Shown piece by piece: positions 13,006-25,300 of a stretch of DNA of 64,000 nucleotides. Each line of letters starts with the position of its first letter. Positions within the stretch are counted from its first letter, which is position 1. A program made the translations under genes and the position numbers. The notes under the pieces are model-generated. The model did no database searches. It was not told the origin of the DNA and was given only the letters and a program-made list of their open reading frames with translations. Source of the DNA: Rallus limicola (Eukaryota > Chordata > Aves > Gruiformes > Rallidae); the NCBI GenBank assembly GCA_022605955.1, contig JAKCOZ010000003.1, positions 43,426,761 to 43,490,760 of the forward strand, in the 5' to 3' direction.

Positions 13006-14234
13006 CTGGCTAACCATCAGACATTTGATCACCCCCCCTTCATAGCCCTCTGCAGAGACACCTAGCAGGGTGAGCAGGGATCATCACCCTTCCTGATGCA
13101 GCTGGGCACTGCAGGGCAAGTTGTATGAGTAACAAGAAGAGGAATGGCTCTGAAGGCTCACAGGTAAGACCTGGGATCTTGTTCCTGCCCCAAAAAGTAT
13201 TTCTCTGTTTTACCTAACAGCATGTCAAGCGCAGTGAGGCTCCTGTGACTTTAGGAGAGTAGTAATGTCATGGGGCTTTTACAAGAAAAGGCCTGTGACA
13301 ATATAATCTAAAACTGTAGGGAGTGATTCCAGAATGTTTCCCAACCCAGCCAGTGACACAGGGAAAGCCGTGGTGTCCTTAGAACACTTGCAGCCAGCTT
13401 TACCATGCATACCCTCTCTGCAGGTTGGGTGCCTCCCATCCTCCTGTTCCTATGCATTCTCCTCAGGGTACTCCCTGCCCTCCCTCTACCTTTTTGTGCC
13501 CATCCCTTCTCATTTCCCCACCTTCCCTCTGCTTTCACAAGGAGTGAAGCTCTCATCCTGTCAGAGTCTCTTTGAGCACATATTGGAAGCAGAGACTCCA
13601 AAGCCAGCTTTATTAGGAGTATCTAGAGCAGCTCTAACGTCCCACCCCAGGCATGTCACTACAGCTGTCACCTCTCTAAGGGCTTTGCTGTGCATCACAA
13701 AGAGCCAGCTGTTCTAGTAACACCTACTAGTCCCCAGATCAGCCACACTCCCAAGCCCCTCAGAGCAACCACTGTTACTCCCTGGAGCAGTAGTGGTGGT
13801 AAGGGTTTGGTGGTGCTTGCTGCCTGCACTTAAAGGGTCAGAACATCTTCATTTTTTTTGATAGAGCCAGGCACAGGAGCATCATTCTGGTATTTACCAA
13901 AAAAAAAAAAAAAAAAAAAAAATAGAAAGCAGGATCTGAACATTTTGAAATAAGGGCTACTATTAAAGGGCACAAACCTTGAAAACCCACATACTGCAGG
14001 TGATCAGCTACTTCTCTTGGGACAGAGGTACTTTCTGGCACACAGGGATTCCTTGATGTTTTGCTATGTTTTTTCCACATCTCCCAAAAAGAAATGGAAA
14101 AATACCCCACACCTTGCTTGGGAAAAAAAAGGTCTCACCCCATCTTTTCACATCAGAATCCAAGTAAAAGGCTGCAGCCTTCACATAAAAGATACACAGC
14201 AAATTGTTTCACCAAAAGGAAACTACTGACTTTG
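13006..14234. other. Spacer between the CR1 element and the LPL 3' end
   Basis: Nothing coding is seen. It contains a pure 24-base A run at 13899-13922 and a CT-rich patch near 13430-13540. LPL transcription probably terminates in this region. Confidence 0.5.
13899..13922. repeat. Poly(A) run, 24 bases
   Basis: An uninterrupted A run on the plus strand, preceded by TATTTACC and followed by TAGAAAGC. No retrotransposed body is recognised upstream of it. Confidence 0.9.
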
Positions 14235-14250
14235 GCATGAGTTTGACAAT

Positions 14251-14256
14251 TTTATT
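14251..14256 (-). terminator. LPL: LPL distal poly(A) signal AATAAA
   Basis: AATAAAATTGTC lies on the minus strand, followed about 25-40 bases later by a T/GT-rich stretch (TTTCCTTTTGGTG). This is the usual layout of a cleavage signal and the last strong hexamer of the gene. Confidence 0.75.
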
Positions 14257-14671
14257 AAAACCACAGGTTTCCATTCTGTACAAAACTGAGCGCTTGTTTT
14301 TTAAAAAAAGTATTAATCATATAGGAAATAATGCAGTGTAAGTGGTTTGTAGATAAAAATCTCTGAAGGCTATATACAGGAGTAATACTACACAACTGTA
14401 TTAATGTAGAGACTGTCAGCAACTTTAGCAATATATACAAACTACCTTTACACACATAAATATCTTATTTACAGCTAATAAATAACATCCAAGCTAAATC
14501 ATGTGTCCTCATGTACAAGAACATTAACTATTTTCTACTGAAGTTCTGTATGTGTTTGTATTTGACCCTATATTAAGAGCACACCTGTTCAATCACTTCA
14601 TTTCCAAAGAACTTAACTCTTAAGAGAAAATTGCAACAAAATTTGAAGTCTATAGGGAAGAAATCATTGTA

Positions 14672-14677
14672 TTTATT
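14672..14677 (-). terminator. LPL: LPL proximal poly(A) signal AATAAA
   Basis: AAAAATAAATAC lies on the minus strand, 421 bases before the distal signal. The spacing fits the roughly 0.4-kb difference between the two mRNA forms of mammalian LPL. Confidence 0.5.
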
Positions 14678-16344
14678 TTTAGAGGTCTCAAATGCAGTGG
14701 CTCAATACTCAACCCCACCCTCAGTGACTCATCACATCTCTGTTGTAGTTTAAGGGTTAGGAAATCAAATGTAAGCAATTTCAGAGTTACTAATATTTGA
14801 ACATATTGCACTGTTTAAGACTTTTATCCCCAAATACAGTAGCAGCCACAGCTGGAAAAACCAAACTGTGCACAAAAATGCATACAGGTTGGTTTTGCTT
14901 TCAAGATGGGATGATATCGGAGAAGTTACCACCTCCAGAGTCTTGCACATGCAGGAAAAGACTACAAAAAGGCAGCATCAGTAGCTCACATGACACTTCT
15001 GCAAGTGTCTACTTTCAAGCCCTTCTGCTTCCCCAGTATTTTGTTTATCTTCTATAAAGCCAGAAGAGGGCTATTGAACCTTTCAGAGACTAGAAAAATT
15101 GCATGTTACCGAAAGGGGGAGGAAAATGCCTTCAATATATTTCTTTTTTCCAGCTTGCAACATGCCTAATTGAAGTGTTTTTCAGAGCATTCATTCATGT
15201 GCATCATATAATCAGGTTCCTTTTAACTGTCACACCTCCTGCTCCTTACTGAATTCCACCTCATGTCAGACAACCAAGGAGCTCCTAGGATCTAGCACTG
15301 TTTCACAGATGAGCAACAAACTGAGGTGGGTCACTGGCAATCACAATTCCAGTACAAGGAAGCATGAGAATGGTTATCACCTGTCAAGAGAATTTGCTTG
15401 CACTCAAGACCTTCTACAGCAACCACTCAGCTGAACGAATGACATTTGGTGTCAAAGCAGATAAACTGCCACAGTTTTGGCATATGGGATGCAGTTGAAT
15501 TGTGGGGGGAAAGAAAATAAAAGTTTCCTGCAGTTTCTGGTAGCTCGATTCCTTATTCATGGTGTTGGAAGCTGGATGATTTCGTTTTCAAGGAATGAAA
15601 GCAGATAAAAGCTGAATGTCTACACAAGATACCGGTTTCATAGGTCTTCTCCTACAACTGCTATTTATTCCAGGGTAAGCTGCATAGAAGTATATAGCTT
15701 AAGAGATCATACCTATTGCTAAGCAGCACTAGCATCTACCCCCAGTAAAATACATTCATAACCACAAACTAGAAAATTCATCCCCATATTAAGTCAGTCC
15801 CTGACACCTTTTAGTAATACACACGGCAAAAAGGTGTTTTCACACAAGAAACCTACTCATTTGCTAAACAAACGCTTGAAGACAATGACCTCTAGCTACT
15901 GAACTGTCTGAAAATTCAGTTAGTCAAGCCAGAAAAAAAACACATCCAGTTCAGAAGACTTGAAAAGAAAGAAGAGCCAGACAGAGGGCTTTGCTTCTTC
16001 TCAATAAATACTAAAAATTGCTACAGAGGATCTGATGTCAAGAAACCTTGTCACAAGGCACCATGATTAAGCAAAATTACTTATTCCTTCCAAACACTCA
16101 AGCCTCTGGTAAGTTGTTTTGCGGGTTTCTTTTTGTTTATAACTACTTGCATAATGTAACTTTATAGTTAGTAACTTTGTACGCTGAGACTTCCCTACAA
16201 GAAGTCTCCTAAGTTAACTAGGAATAGCAGGCAAAGCGCCAGCAGCGGATAAATATTTCTATATATTTGGTTCTGAACATCCAGTCCACAGGGATGAATA
16301 CAGTCTCCTCCTCCCTGGTGTGGAAAAATCTTCAGTCTTGTCAT

Positions 16345-16390
16345 TTAAGCAGATTCAAGAGCTGAATTTTCTTTAGATGCTTTCTTGGCA
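16345..16390 (-). CDS. LPL: LPL exon 10, coding part: bird-type C-terminal tail
   Basis: After the acceptor CCTCACAG, 46 nt complete the Gly codon and encode [14 protein letters not shown], then TAA at 16347-16345. Chicken LPL ends in nearly the same tail (one residue differs, as I recall), which confirms the splice and reading frame. Mammalian LPL lacks this lysine/serine-rich tail. Confidence 0.95.
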
Positions 16391-19300
16391 CTGTGAGGGA
16401 GGGAAGACAGATAAGGCGAAGATGATGCAAGATACCTGTTCCATTTTTACTTACATTTGATACTTAAGATTAAAGCTACTAGTTAACAGGAAAATTAATT
16501 ATGTGCTTTTCCTGGCTGCTGCTTGATTTTACACATGTCAAATACACACAGAGCCCTCAAGGCCTCCCCAGGTTATTGCCCTGGAGTGAAGGTCAGCACA
16601 CATGCCTATTTGTGCAGAACTAGATCTCAGTCTAGAAGTGTCCCCATGAGACCTTCCACACACAGCAATTGCACTAAAATAAATATAACTACTTCTCCAG
16701 CTCAAACTTTAGTGGATAAAGTCCAAATAAATCTAGGCCCACGCTTGAAAGTTTACTTTGGGTCAGAAAAATTATTGATCAAAAAAAGTGCACCAAGGGC
16801 TATTAAACACAAAAGACTCAGTCTCTGATCCAAATCAGAGATGCGTATCTCAGGAAGTCACTCACCTGGCGGTTACCAGCAGAAAGCAGCATGCCAGGGA
16901 GAGCACCTGCGTGTACCTGCTCAGTTTCTGTACCAGCCTTTCAGCCTGCAGCCAAAAGGCTCTGGGGACTGACGGATGTTCTTGAATTAAGGGTAAATGT
17001 TGAGCATCTTCAGACAGATGCTTTCTTTTCTTAGTGCCTTGTCTGTAAATCCTTTTTAGCAGTCATTTGTACTTGGCCACTGAGTGAATGTGAGGCAGTG
17101 ACTTGTAGATGCTTTTCAGACATGCTAACCACCAAACAAGAAGATGGTTAGCAGACAAACAGATCAGGGGTTTTTAAGCTGCCATAAGCAAACCTCAGGT
17201 TAGCCTGAGTTGTGATGCTCCTAAAGCCCCAAAAAGCCTAGGGCGCAAGTCAAATGGGAAGCATTCAATCTGCCGGAAAACTTCAAGTTCCCCGCCCCCC
17301 CCCCCCCCCAAAAAAACAACAATGACCATCCATACCCTCCTCTCTTCCTGTGGACAGGCTGCTCCAAGCATTTCACAAATATGGCAGCCTCTTCTCCCTT
17401 GCTGAGACGAGAGGTGCCATCGCGAGAGCAGAACACCACCCTGTGGAATAAATACCAGACAATCACGCAACTGAGCCTATGTCTCTAAGCACAGGGACAG
17501 GAACAGTGCTTCTTCGTATGTTGTCCTGTGGGGAACTACTCCTTTACAGGCCTGTGAGAAAATTACTTTTAAAAAAAGAATTCTGTGGCAAAGACTCTGT
17601 GCACAAAAATGGTAAACGCTTTATGCAAAGACTTAAAATCGTAGCCATAACTTTTGCTGACCCTTGGCATAAAAAGTCTCCCTGTAGCTAAGATGGCAGA
17701 AACTCCATCTCAGAGTTTTTGGGTCTTTACTTACACCAGTCCTTGTGTGACTTCTGTCAGGTGAGTGATCTTGGAAGAAAGCCCTACTCCCCTCAACTGT
17801 TTGCAAACAAAGTTGGCTGCCAACTCCAGCAAACCTGAGCAGTTGCTTTTCTATTTATCAGGACTTTCCCCGTGCCTATATTTGTTCAGCTCTGATAACT
17901 GTTCTCTGATAAAGTGACAGCCTTGTTTATTCAACTGGGGTACACATTACGCACAGCACTGTACATATGACATACGCTCTCTTTTCTGGGTCTGTTTTCT
18001 TCTACTAGAACTCCTATCTCGTGAATAGGAGCATTTCAAAAGATTCTGGTCAAAGCAGTTGTGTTCAGACTGCCTTTAATACTCATGCATCAGCAATGTC
18101 CCGCAACAGTCATGTCTCAGGTTTCACCCACCATTCAGGTATTCACAACTCCTAAGAAAATCCATCTTAATGAAGCAATGATTTCTTGTGCAAATGCATT
18201 TTTGAAAAAGGGTTTCTAAAAATCTCCTTCAGAGCACACTTTTTGCAAGAAAGCCTGTGCAAGCATCCAGCAACAGAAAGGAGGAGAGGGACCACCAATA
18301 CAATCAGAGATGCTGGTTCATGGAGATCCTCTCCTGCAAGCCAACCAATTACGTGGGAGTAAAATTACAGATTGCAGATCCCAGTGGAAGCAAACAACTG
18401 AACCTGGCTGACAAGTGCCAGTTTGGTGCCACTGGAACCCTGATCAGTGCTGCACCCATTTATAACTGCTTCCATGTTTTGTCCCACCCTGCAAGATACC
18501 AGGAATCCGGAAACATTAACAATTAAAACTAAAGCAGCCTATAAGAAGCAAAACAGCTTACTTTTTCTGAGTTTCTCCTGACTTCACTCTGACTCTCTGG
18601 ATGTCAAATGTAAAAGGAGTCCACCAGTCTGACCAGCTGAAGAAAGTGTCTTTTTCCCACTGCAGCTTCAGCATAAGCAGGTCACCGATGTCTACTTCTG
18701 TGTAAATCAGGAAGGAGAAGGTCTTGTTTGATGAGACTTCGGGCCTGTGGAGAGGGGAATAAGGAAAAAGAAACAAAGAGAACTGTTGGACAGATAAAGA
18801 ATATGAAGGGAAGACATAGAAGAATAACTTTATCTACTTCAGAGAAGGAAGCAACCTTCTCCATAGTTCTGAATGAACGGAATAAGGAAAACAAACAAAC
18901 AAAGCAGCACACCTTAAGCTTTTCAGAGGCACAAGGAAAAGCTTTCTGCAATAAGGCTGGTAAAAGGCTGGGACAGACAGACAGCCAAAAGGTGTCTTCT
19001 GCTGTGCTGACAGCTCTCAGAGAAGCCAGGCAAGAACTAGTCATGAATAGTTGAGATTCCTTGGAGGAAAACAGACTTTGGTGCTTTCCAGACGCGTTCC
19101 CTGCCAGCCCAGGTACAGGGATGTAAGCACAGACTCTTACTTATTTACAAAGCTATGGAATCAAGTCTCCCTGGGCATGGAGGCCTTCAAACCCACTAGA
19201 AATTAACCCCAGCTTGCAGCCTACTTTTAAGGGGCTTTAATACAGCTGGAACATGGTACAAAGATACCGAAAAAAGGAGAAAAAACCTGCCACACCAGAA

Positions 19301-22300
19301 AAATTCTTAGTAGGCTGAGCCACAGGCCAGACTTCATGTTGCCATATTTCAGATCTCTTAACAAAAGCAGCTCCTAAAGAGCTTTTATGATTAGTTTCAG
19401 CAGTGGATCAAGGGCAAAAGGAGACTCAGGGACCTGTGAGGTTTCTATAGCTGGAGCTAGAACTTTTTAACTCTGGCACTTTAACAGATTTAGGCAGACT
19501 CAACAGGCACATTGTAGGTGTTTCAGTAGGTACTCACAGTGTGAAAGCAATGTTCTCACTCTCATCCAGAGTGCCATAGAGAGACATAAGGAATGGTTGG
19601 TTTGTCTTGGTTGTATTAGTCTTTCCAAAGAAATGGATCTTGACCTGGTAATGAAAGACTGGAATTCCACAAAAGGAAAAGGTCAGTAGGCAAAAAAAAA
19701 CCCTCTAAGAGACTGCTGGTGACAAAACCCATGCAAATCCTAGGCTGGAAAATGCCAACATTACAAAAATAGCTCCCTGGATACCTGCAGGGAATTAAGC
19801 TCCTCAATTTAGTAAGGAGGTACAGATTAGGGTAGATGGAAATTATAATTAAAGACACCTTTGCAGCTCTTCCAACTAAACTCTGCATTTCTGTTGACTG
19901 CCACTATATTAGCCATACAGTTTGCAATATTGCCTTCAAACTTGTAATAAACCTGTAAGATTTGCCATCATTCACTTGTTTCAAGTGAGCTATGCCCTCC
20001 TCTAACGCAGGCTTTGATGAAAAAGAAATTCAACCCACTGACACTGCAGATTAAGCACCAAATGCCAACAAAACCCTAGTCTTGCAGCTGTTGTAACACT
20101 GCAGGAATGTGCCCTCTGATTGCTGGTCCATCACACAATGCACACAATGAGCATACCATGTGGCACAGTCAAAGCTAGGAGGATTAAATAAAAGTAGTAA
20201 AGTACAACTCAGAAGATATTTCCCTATCCAAAAGGCTTCCAGTTCTTTCTGGCAATGTCCTTCTCAGACCTACCACTGAAGCCATGGCAATCAAGAAGTG
20301 CTGTGACATTTTAACACAGGCTGGTGCTCTTCTGGCAAAGGCACAAGTCAAGTGGTTGCACATCTTTAAAAGCTGCTCATCAGGCTGAGCTCTGCTGATT
20401 ATTTTCCCAGCACTAGGAAAGTTCATTTGTGTAAAAAAAGTACTGAAAGCATGGAAGTTGTTCCAAGTGACTAGGCTGCAAAATAAGCAATCTTTGTTTT
20501 GTGACAAAATACCTTCCTTTTTATATTTTAGCCCCCACCTCCCCACCCTGAGTAACATAACACTGGTTATTCTGAGACTGCCCTTGAGCTTGTGTTTAAT
20601 GGCAAGCTGCAAGCAAGTTTCACCCCTGCTCACCACACAGGCACCAAAGCAGCAATATTGTCACAGGCAGCATGCACCCAATCTCTGACATGCAGCTGAT
20701 AAAAAGGATGGGTCTAGCTCACCAGTAAACAAGAAGGACTAACCTTTATAGGGCATCTGAGCACGGGTCTTCAAGTACATTTTGGTGTTTCTCTTTGTTC
20801 TCACTCTGTTGACCTTGTAACCCAAATTGTTGCAGCGGTTTTTCCGACAGCTCAAGCAAAGACCCTTCTCAAAGGCCTCCTTTGTGTTACAGCGGTAGGC
20901 CATGCTGGGCTTTTCTTCATAGAGAAGGGAGTCAATGAACAGGTGGATGGATCTTTCATGAGAGCATTTCACCAGCTGATCCACATCTTGAAATAAAAGA
21001 AAATGTGTAATGTGTCTACAGACATTCATACAAGCCCCTAAGCAATGCAGTCAACAGGCAGCTCCACTATGCCAGACCTGAGCTTCATAGGGTGACTTTC
21101 TTTAAAAAGCACTTCAGAACAAGTTCCTCTGCCTCATACTTGCTGACAGAAACCTGCAGGCTATTCAAGACCCCCCTTTTGATGCTACACTGCTTGTTTC
21201 TGAGCCGCCTCACCTGCAAAGCCTTTCTCAGCAATCAGACGAAGCGCTTCTCCCAGGTTACAACCTGGCTGGAAACCTCCTCCATTAGGATAAATATCAA
21301 TGTGTCCAACAGGCTTCTGGATCCCAATGCTGCGGTCTGGAGAGCCTCGTGTGTAGGTGTGTAGGACATCCACGAAGTCCGCGTCATCCGGGGAGAGGCG
21401 GGTGAGGGCATCAGCATACTCAAAGGTAGGACCAGCTGGATCCAACCCTTTATGGGATCAGTCCACAAAGAAAAACTGAGACTGTCTGCCAGAGACACTG
21501 ACAACGTTAACACATGCCAAACTCAGCTACCACATTGGGCTGGAGCCTTGCATGAGGCGTTGGTATCACTGCAGACATTGCAGTGGGATCATTTAAGTAT
21601 CATTCACATATACTGGAGAATCAAATGCTCCACCTTGAACAGTATCACTGTTCACAAGGAAAGATGTATGTAAACATATGTGTAAAGAAGCCCAAATAAC
21701 TTCTTCATAGCTGTAGTACTCCCAGTGGATGGAAGAACCAAGTTAGTAAACATTTTCTAGACACCTTCCTCTCTTGTCAAGAAACCGAGGAATTGCAAAA
21801 TTTCTATCTGAAGCATGGAAAACATCTTGCTGCTAAATCCCTGCTAAAGGAACAAGTAGGAAACAAACAAGAACTTCACTGTCTACATGCCTACGGGGAA
21901 GGGGATTATTATGGTAAACTGTCAAGCTGCAGCAACACTGACATGAAAAACACCCAGAACTATTCTGCCAGTGAACAAGTACTATCTCTTGAATCCACAC
22001 CACCACTTGAGAGACGGCTGAAGGGGCAAGTCTTCTGACAGCCCTCAGCTGAGGACAGGCACCTAGGATGTCCACTCCTGGTCAGCCTTACTGAAACTGA
22101 GCTGCCTCCCCCTCTGCTGTTAGGACTTCAGGAACCACATCCCATTGCTCCCTGTGCTCAGAGGTGATGCTGCTTTCAAGGGAAAGGTTCATCCTGGGCA
22201 CCAAGAGGGCATGACAGAGGCTACTGGTATTTGAGTGATGTGGCAGCCTCAGTGAAAACAACAAAACTGCAGCTGAGAGAAAGGAAGGGTGGAGGGACTG

Positions 22301-25300
22301 TTGCTTTGGCATCCTTATTTTAGATCTCACACACCTTTTGAGAGTCAGCCTTTCCTGATGAAACCGCTGCCTAGCCCACTGCCTGCCTCCCAGCATACCT
22401 GTGAATCTTCGATCATGGTCAGACTCAGGTTAAAGGGCAAAGGGTGCCAGAAGGAAGGGAGATAGGCTCCTATTTAAATGCTACTCCCATGCTCTCAACA
22501 GCAAAGACACCACAGGTTTTCTCAGACCCATCTGTTGATGTTGGCACTTCTTTTGTCACTGAGATCAGTGCTGGGGGCTCAGCTCTCCAGGTGCTGGGCT
22601 GCAAACCAGCCCTAGAGCAGCTGAGCACTTTGCCTAGTACACTTCTCAGCCTCCATAAAACCACCCTAAGCAGACATCTAAGTATGCACAGGAACAGAGC
22701 AAGCAAACATGCATGTCCCTTCCGAAAGCTTTTAAAGTATTATTTGAAGCTGGAATATTACTTGAACCTGCTATGATAAGGTTTTTTAGTAGCCACAGCT
22801 GATAACTTTCTCCAGACTCTCTCTGAGCACATACAGATGGTCTTGCATCTGCAGTATCACACGGCAAAGCTTTGCAGGTACTAGAGTCAGTGCAGGAGGA
22901 TCTACCGTATTTTCTTTTTGAATTGCTCCCACCAGCTGCAAAGGATGATGATCTGGATGAAAACAACCAGATGAATTTCTCATGCTGCAAGAAATACTGT
23001 GACCTTCTCCAAGCCATGGATTTGGCCAGCCTCAATCGCATTTCTCCCCTGGCCAGCAATTCCCCCCAGTGAATCCCTACTTATTTATTGTGCAAAAACA
23101 GATCCCACCCACCCAAAAAGGATTATTTTCTAAACCTTTTCTGGTTCTACTACAGAAATATCAGCCCTACTGACTAAAAAGAATGAACATATAACCTAAG
23201 TACTACCAACAAGCAACAATTATTCTAGTTATTTTCCAGAGGAACATTAATATTTCAGGATGGAAGAGACAGGACCTCCCACTCTACAGCCACAGGTTTT
23301 CTTACCAGTAATTCTGTTCACCTTCTTCTTGGTCAGGCTCCCAGCAATCCCAGCAGCATGAGCTCCTAGACTGTATCCCAACAAGTGGACATTGTTGAGA
23401 GGATAATTGAATTGCTCCTGCAGAAGACAGTGATTTGTTTGAAGTTTGCAGTCAAACAAGAGAACAACAGAAGACAAAGGAAAAAGTTTTGTAAACACTA
23501 GTATTTAGCTTTGACCCATGAATAATAGAAAAAAAACACCAAATACAATTAGAATAATTTTGTGCCATACTAGGTGGTCTAAGTTAGCTAACTTTAGGCA
23601 AAATTCTAAGCTGCAAGGAATGTGGAATGAAGGACAGTGCAAAGGGCTATGTATTATAGCAAAGGTTTTCAGTCACTCCCTCCCAGACAGGTCTCCTAGG
23701 TATTTCCCAAAGGCAGGGCAGACTTCTGTGCCCCAAGGGCTGGCTACAGTATAGTATACAGCAACCTGCCCTGCACATCTACTTCTCAGAGCCTTGACTA
23801 GTACTGTAGACCCACAGGGCTCCAGAGACCACAAAGTAAAGTTTCTAGACTGTACTATAAAAGACCTCCTCTGATGCAAGGAAGGACTATTAAATCAAAG
23901 CCAGGATTTTACCTGTTCAGCAAGAGTACTGTCTGCAACAGCTTTAATGCCATATGCCCAATAAGAGATGATTAACCAAAATGCATCATTGCTGTTTTAG
24001 CTCATGGGACAGCGTGAGGCATCCGACTGTGTGTCTTACCTCCATCCAGTCAATAAACGTAGCAACATCCTTTCCCACCAGTTTAGTGTATGCAGCAGAC
24101 ACCGGGTAATGCTGCTGAGCTCGAATGAGCCAGTCCACTACTATGACATTTGAATCGGGTTCCCTCTTGTACAGAGCATCCACCAGCTTTGGGACCCAGC
24201 TTTCATACATTCCTGTCACCTGTTGTTTTTTAATCAAAACAAAAAGGAGGTAAGACTTAATATTATCTGCAGTGTACATAAACCTCAGGTGATGTACTAA
24301 GCACAGGAGCATGGTTAAAGGGAGACTCCTTCCTGTTTCTTACCGTCCACCCATGGATCACCACAAAGGTTTTACTGGTATGGTTGAAGTTGCAGTGTGC
24401 CAGGCTGTCCACCTGCCCAGGAACCAGGTAGCAGACATCTTCGTCAGGTTCTGCAGGCGTCCGTAAGGAAAACTTGCTCTCAATTCCCTCAAAATTGGTC
24501 TCAGCTTCTGCAGTGCAAGAGTACAGGAAACATGCAGCAGTGTTTTAGGAATATTAGAACGGTTCAGAAGCCACAGGTACTATGTTGGGTAGGTACTGGG
24601 AACAGTCAAGACATGTGTTTTTCATTTTCTACAGTGCTCCTTTTGCACCTCAATGTAAAGAAGAAATCAAAGGGTGCAAATTGCCCCCCCTCCAAGGTCC
24701 TGGAAAAACAGTGATAATCTGGCCAGCTGTCAGAGAGGTATGAATTCTTCTTAGGAGTCAATGTTTTCCCCATTCAAGTATTAACACAAAACCTGTGTGT
24801 TACTACTGCAGTGCAGAAAACCGCAGAGGACAGTAACAGATGATACATGCATGAACACAGCTAGTTCCTACCAAGCTATCACACACTCTGGACTTCCATC
24901 TTCCACACATCTTCATCAATCATCAAGGCTCACCACAGTACCCAGTAGTTCCAGTGCATTAAAGAAAGAGCTGCAAAGTTATTGCTGTCTTACAAAATGC
25001 TAGTTTTAACTCTTTACCAACCAAGAGCAAGAGCAGGTGATAAGATCAGATGCCCACTAAGGAAGGTGAGCTAAGCAAAGCAGAAGCCTGCAATTTTGAA
25101 GGATCTATTTTTTTCTTAGATCAATTGATAAGCAATCCTACAGAAAAAAATTCTTCCTCTGCATAAAGCTATTGGGGAGGGGGCGGGGGCGGGGAGAGGA
25201 GAAGAGAGAAGGAGGGTGAAGGGCAGTAACAAAGCATGTGATAGCCTGAAAAGATCACTCCAACTTCAAAACATAATTTTCCCTTTTGTTCCTGCCAAGG

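Larger units (their letters stand above)
14235..16344 (-). other. LPL: LPL 3' UTR (exon 10)
   Basis: About 2.1 kb of AT-rich DNA follows the stop codon and ends about 16 bases past the last AATAAA. Three minus-strand AATAAA hexamers lie in it: 15669-15664, 14677-14672 and 14256-14251. Transcripts ending after the last two would be about 3.3 and 3.8 kb, matching the two human LPL mRNA sizes I recall (3.35 and 3.75 kb). The exact cleavage sites are inferred. Confidence 0.8.
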
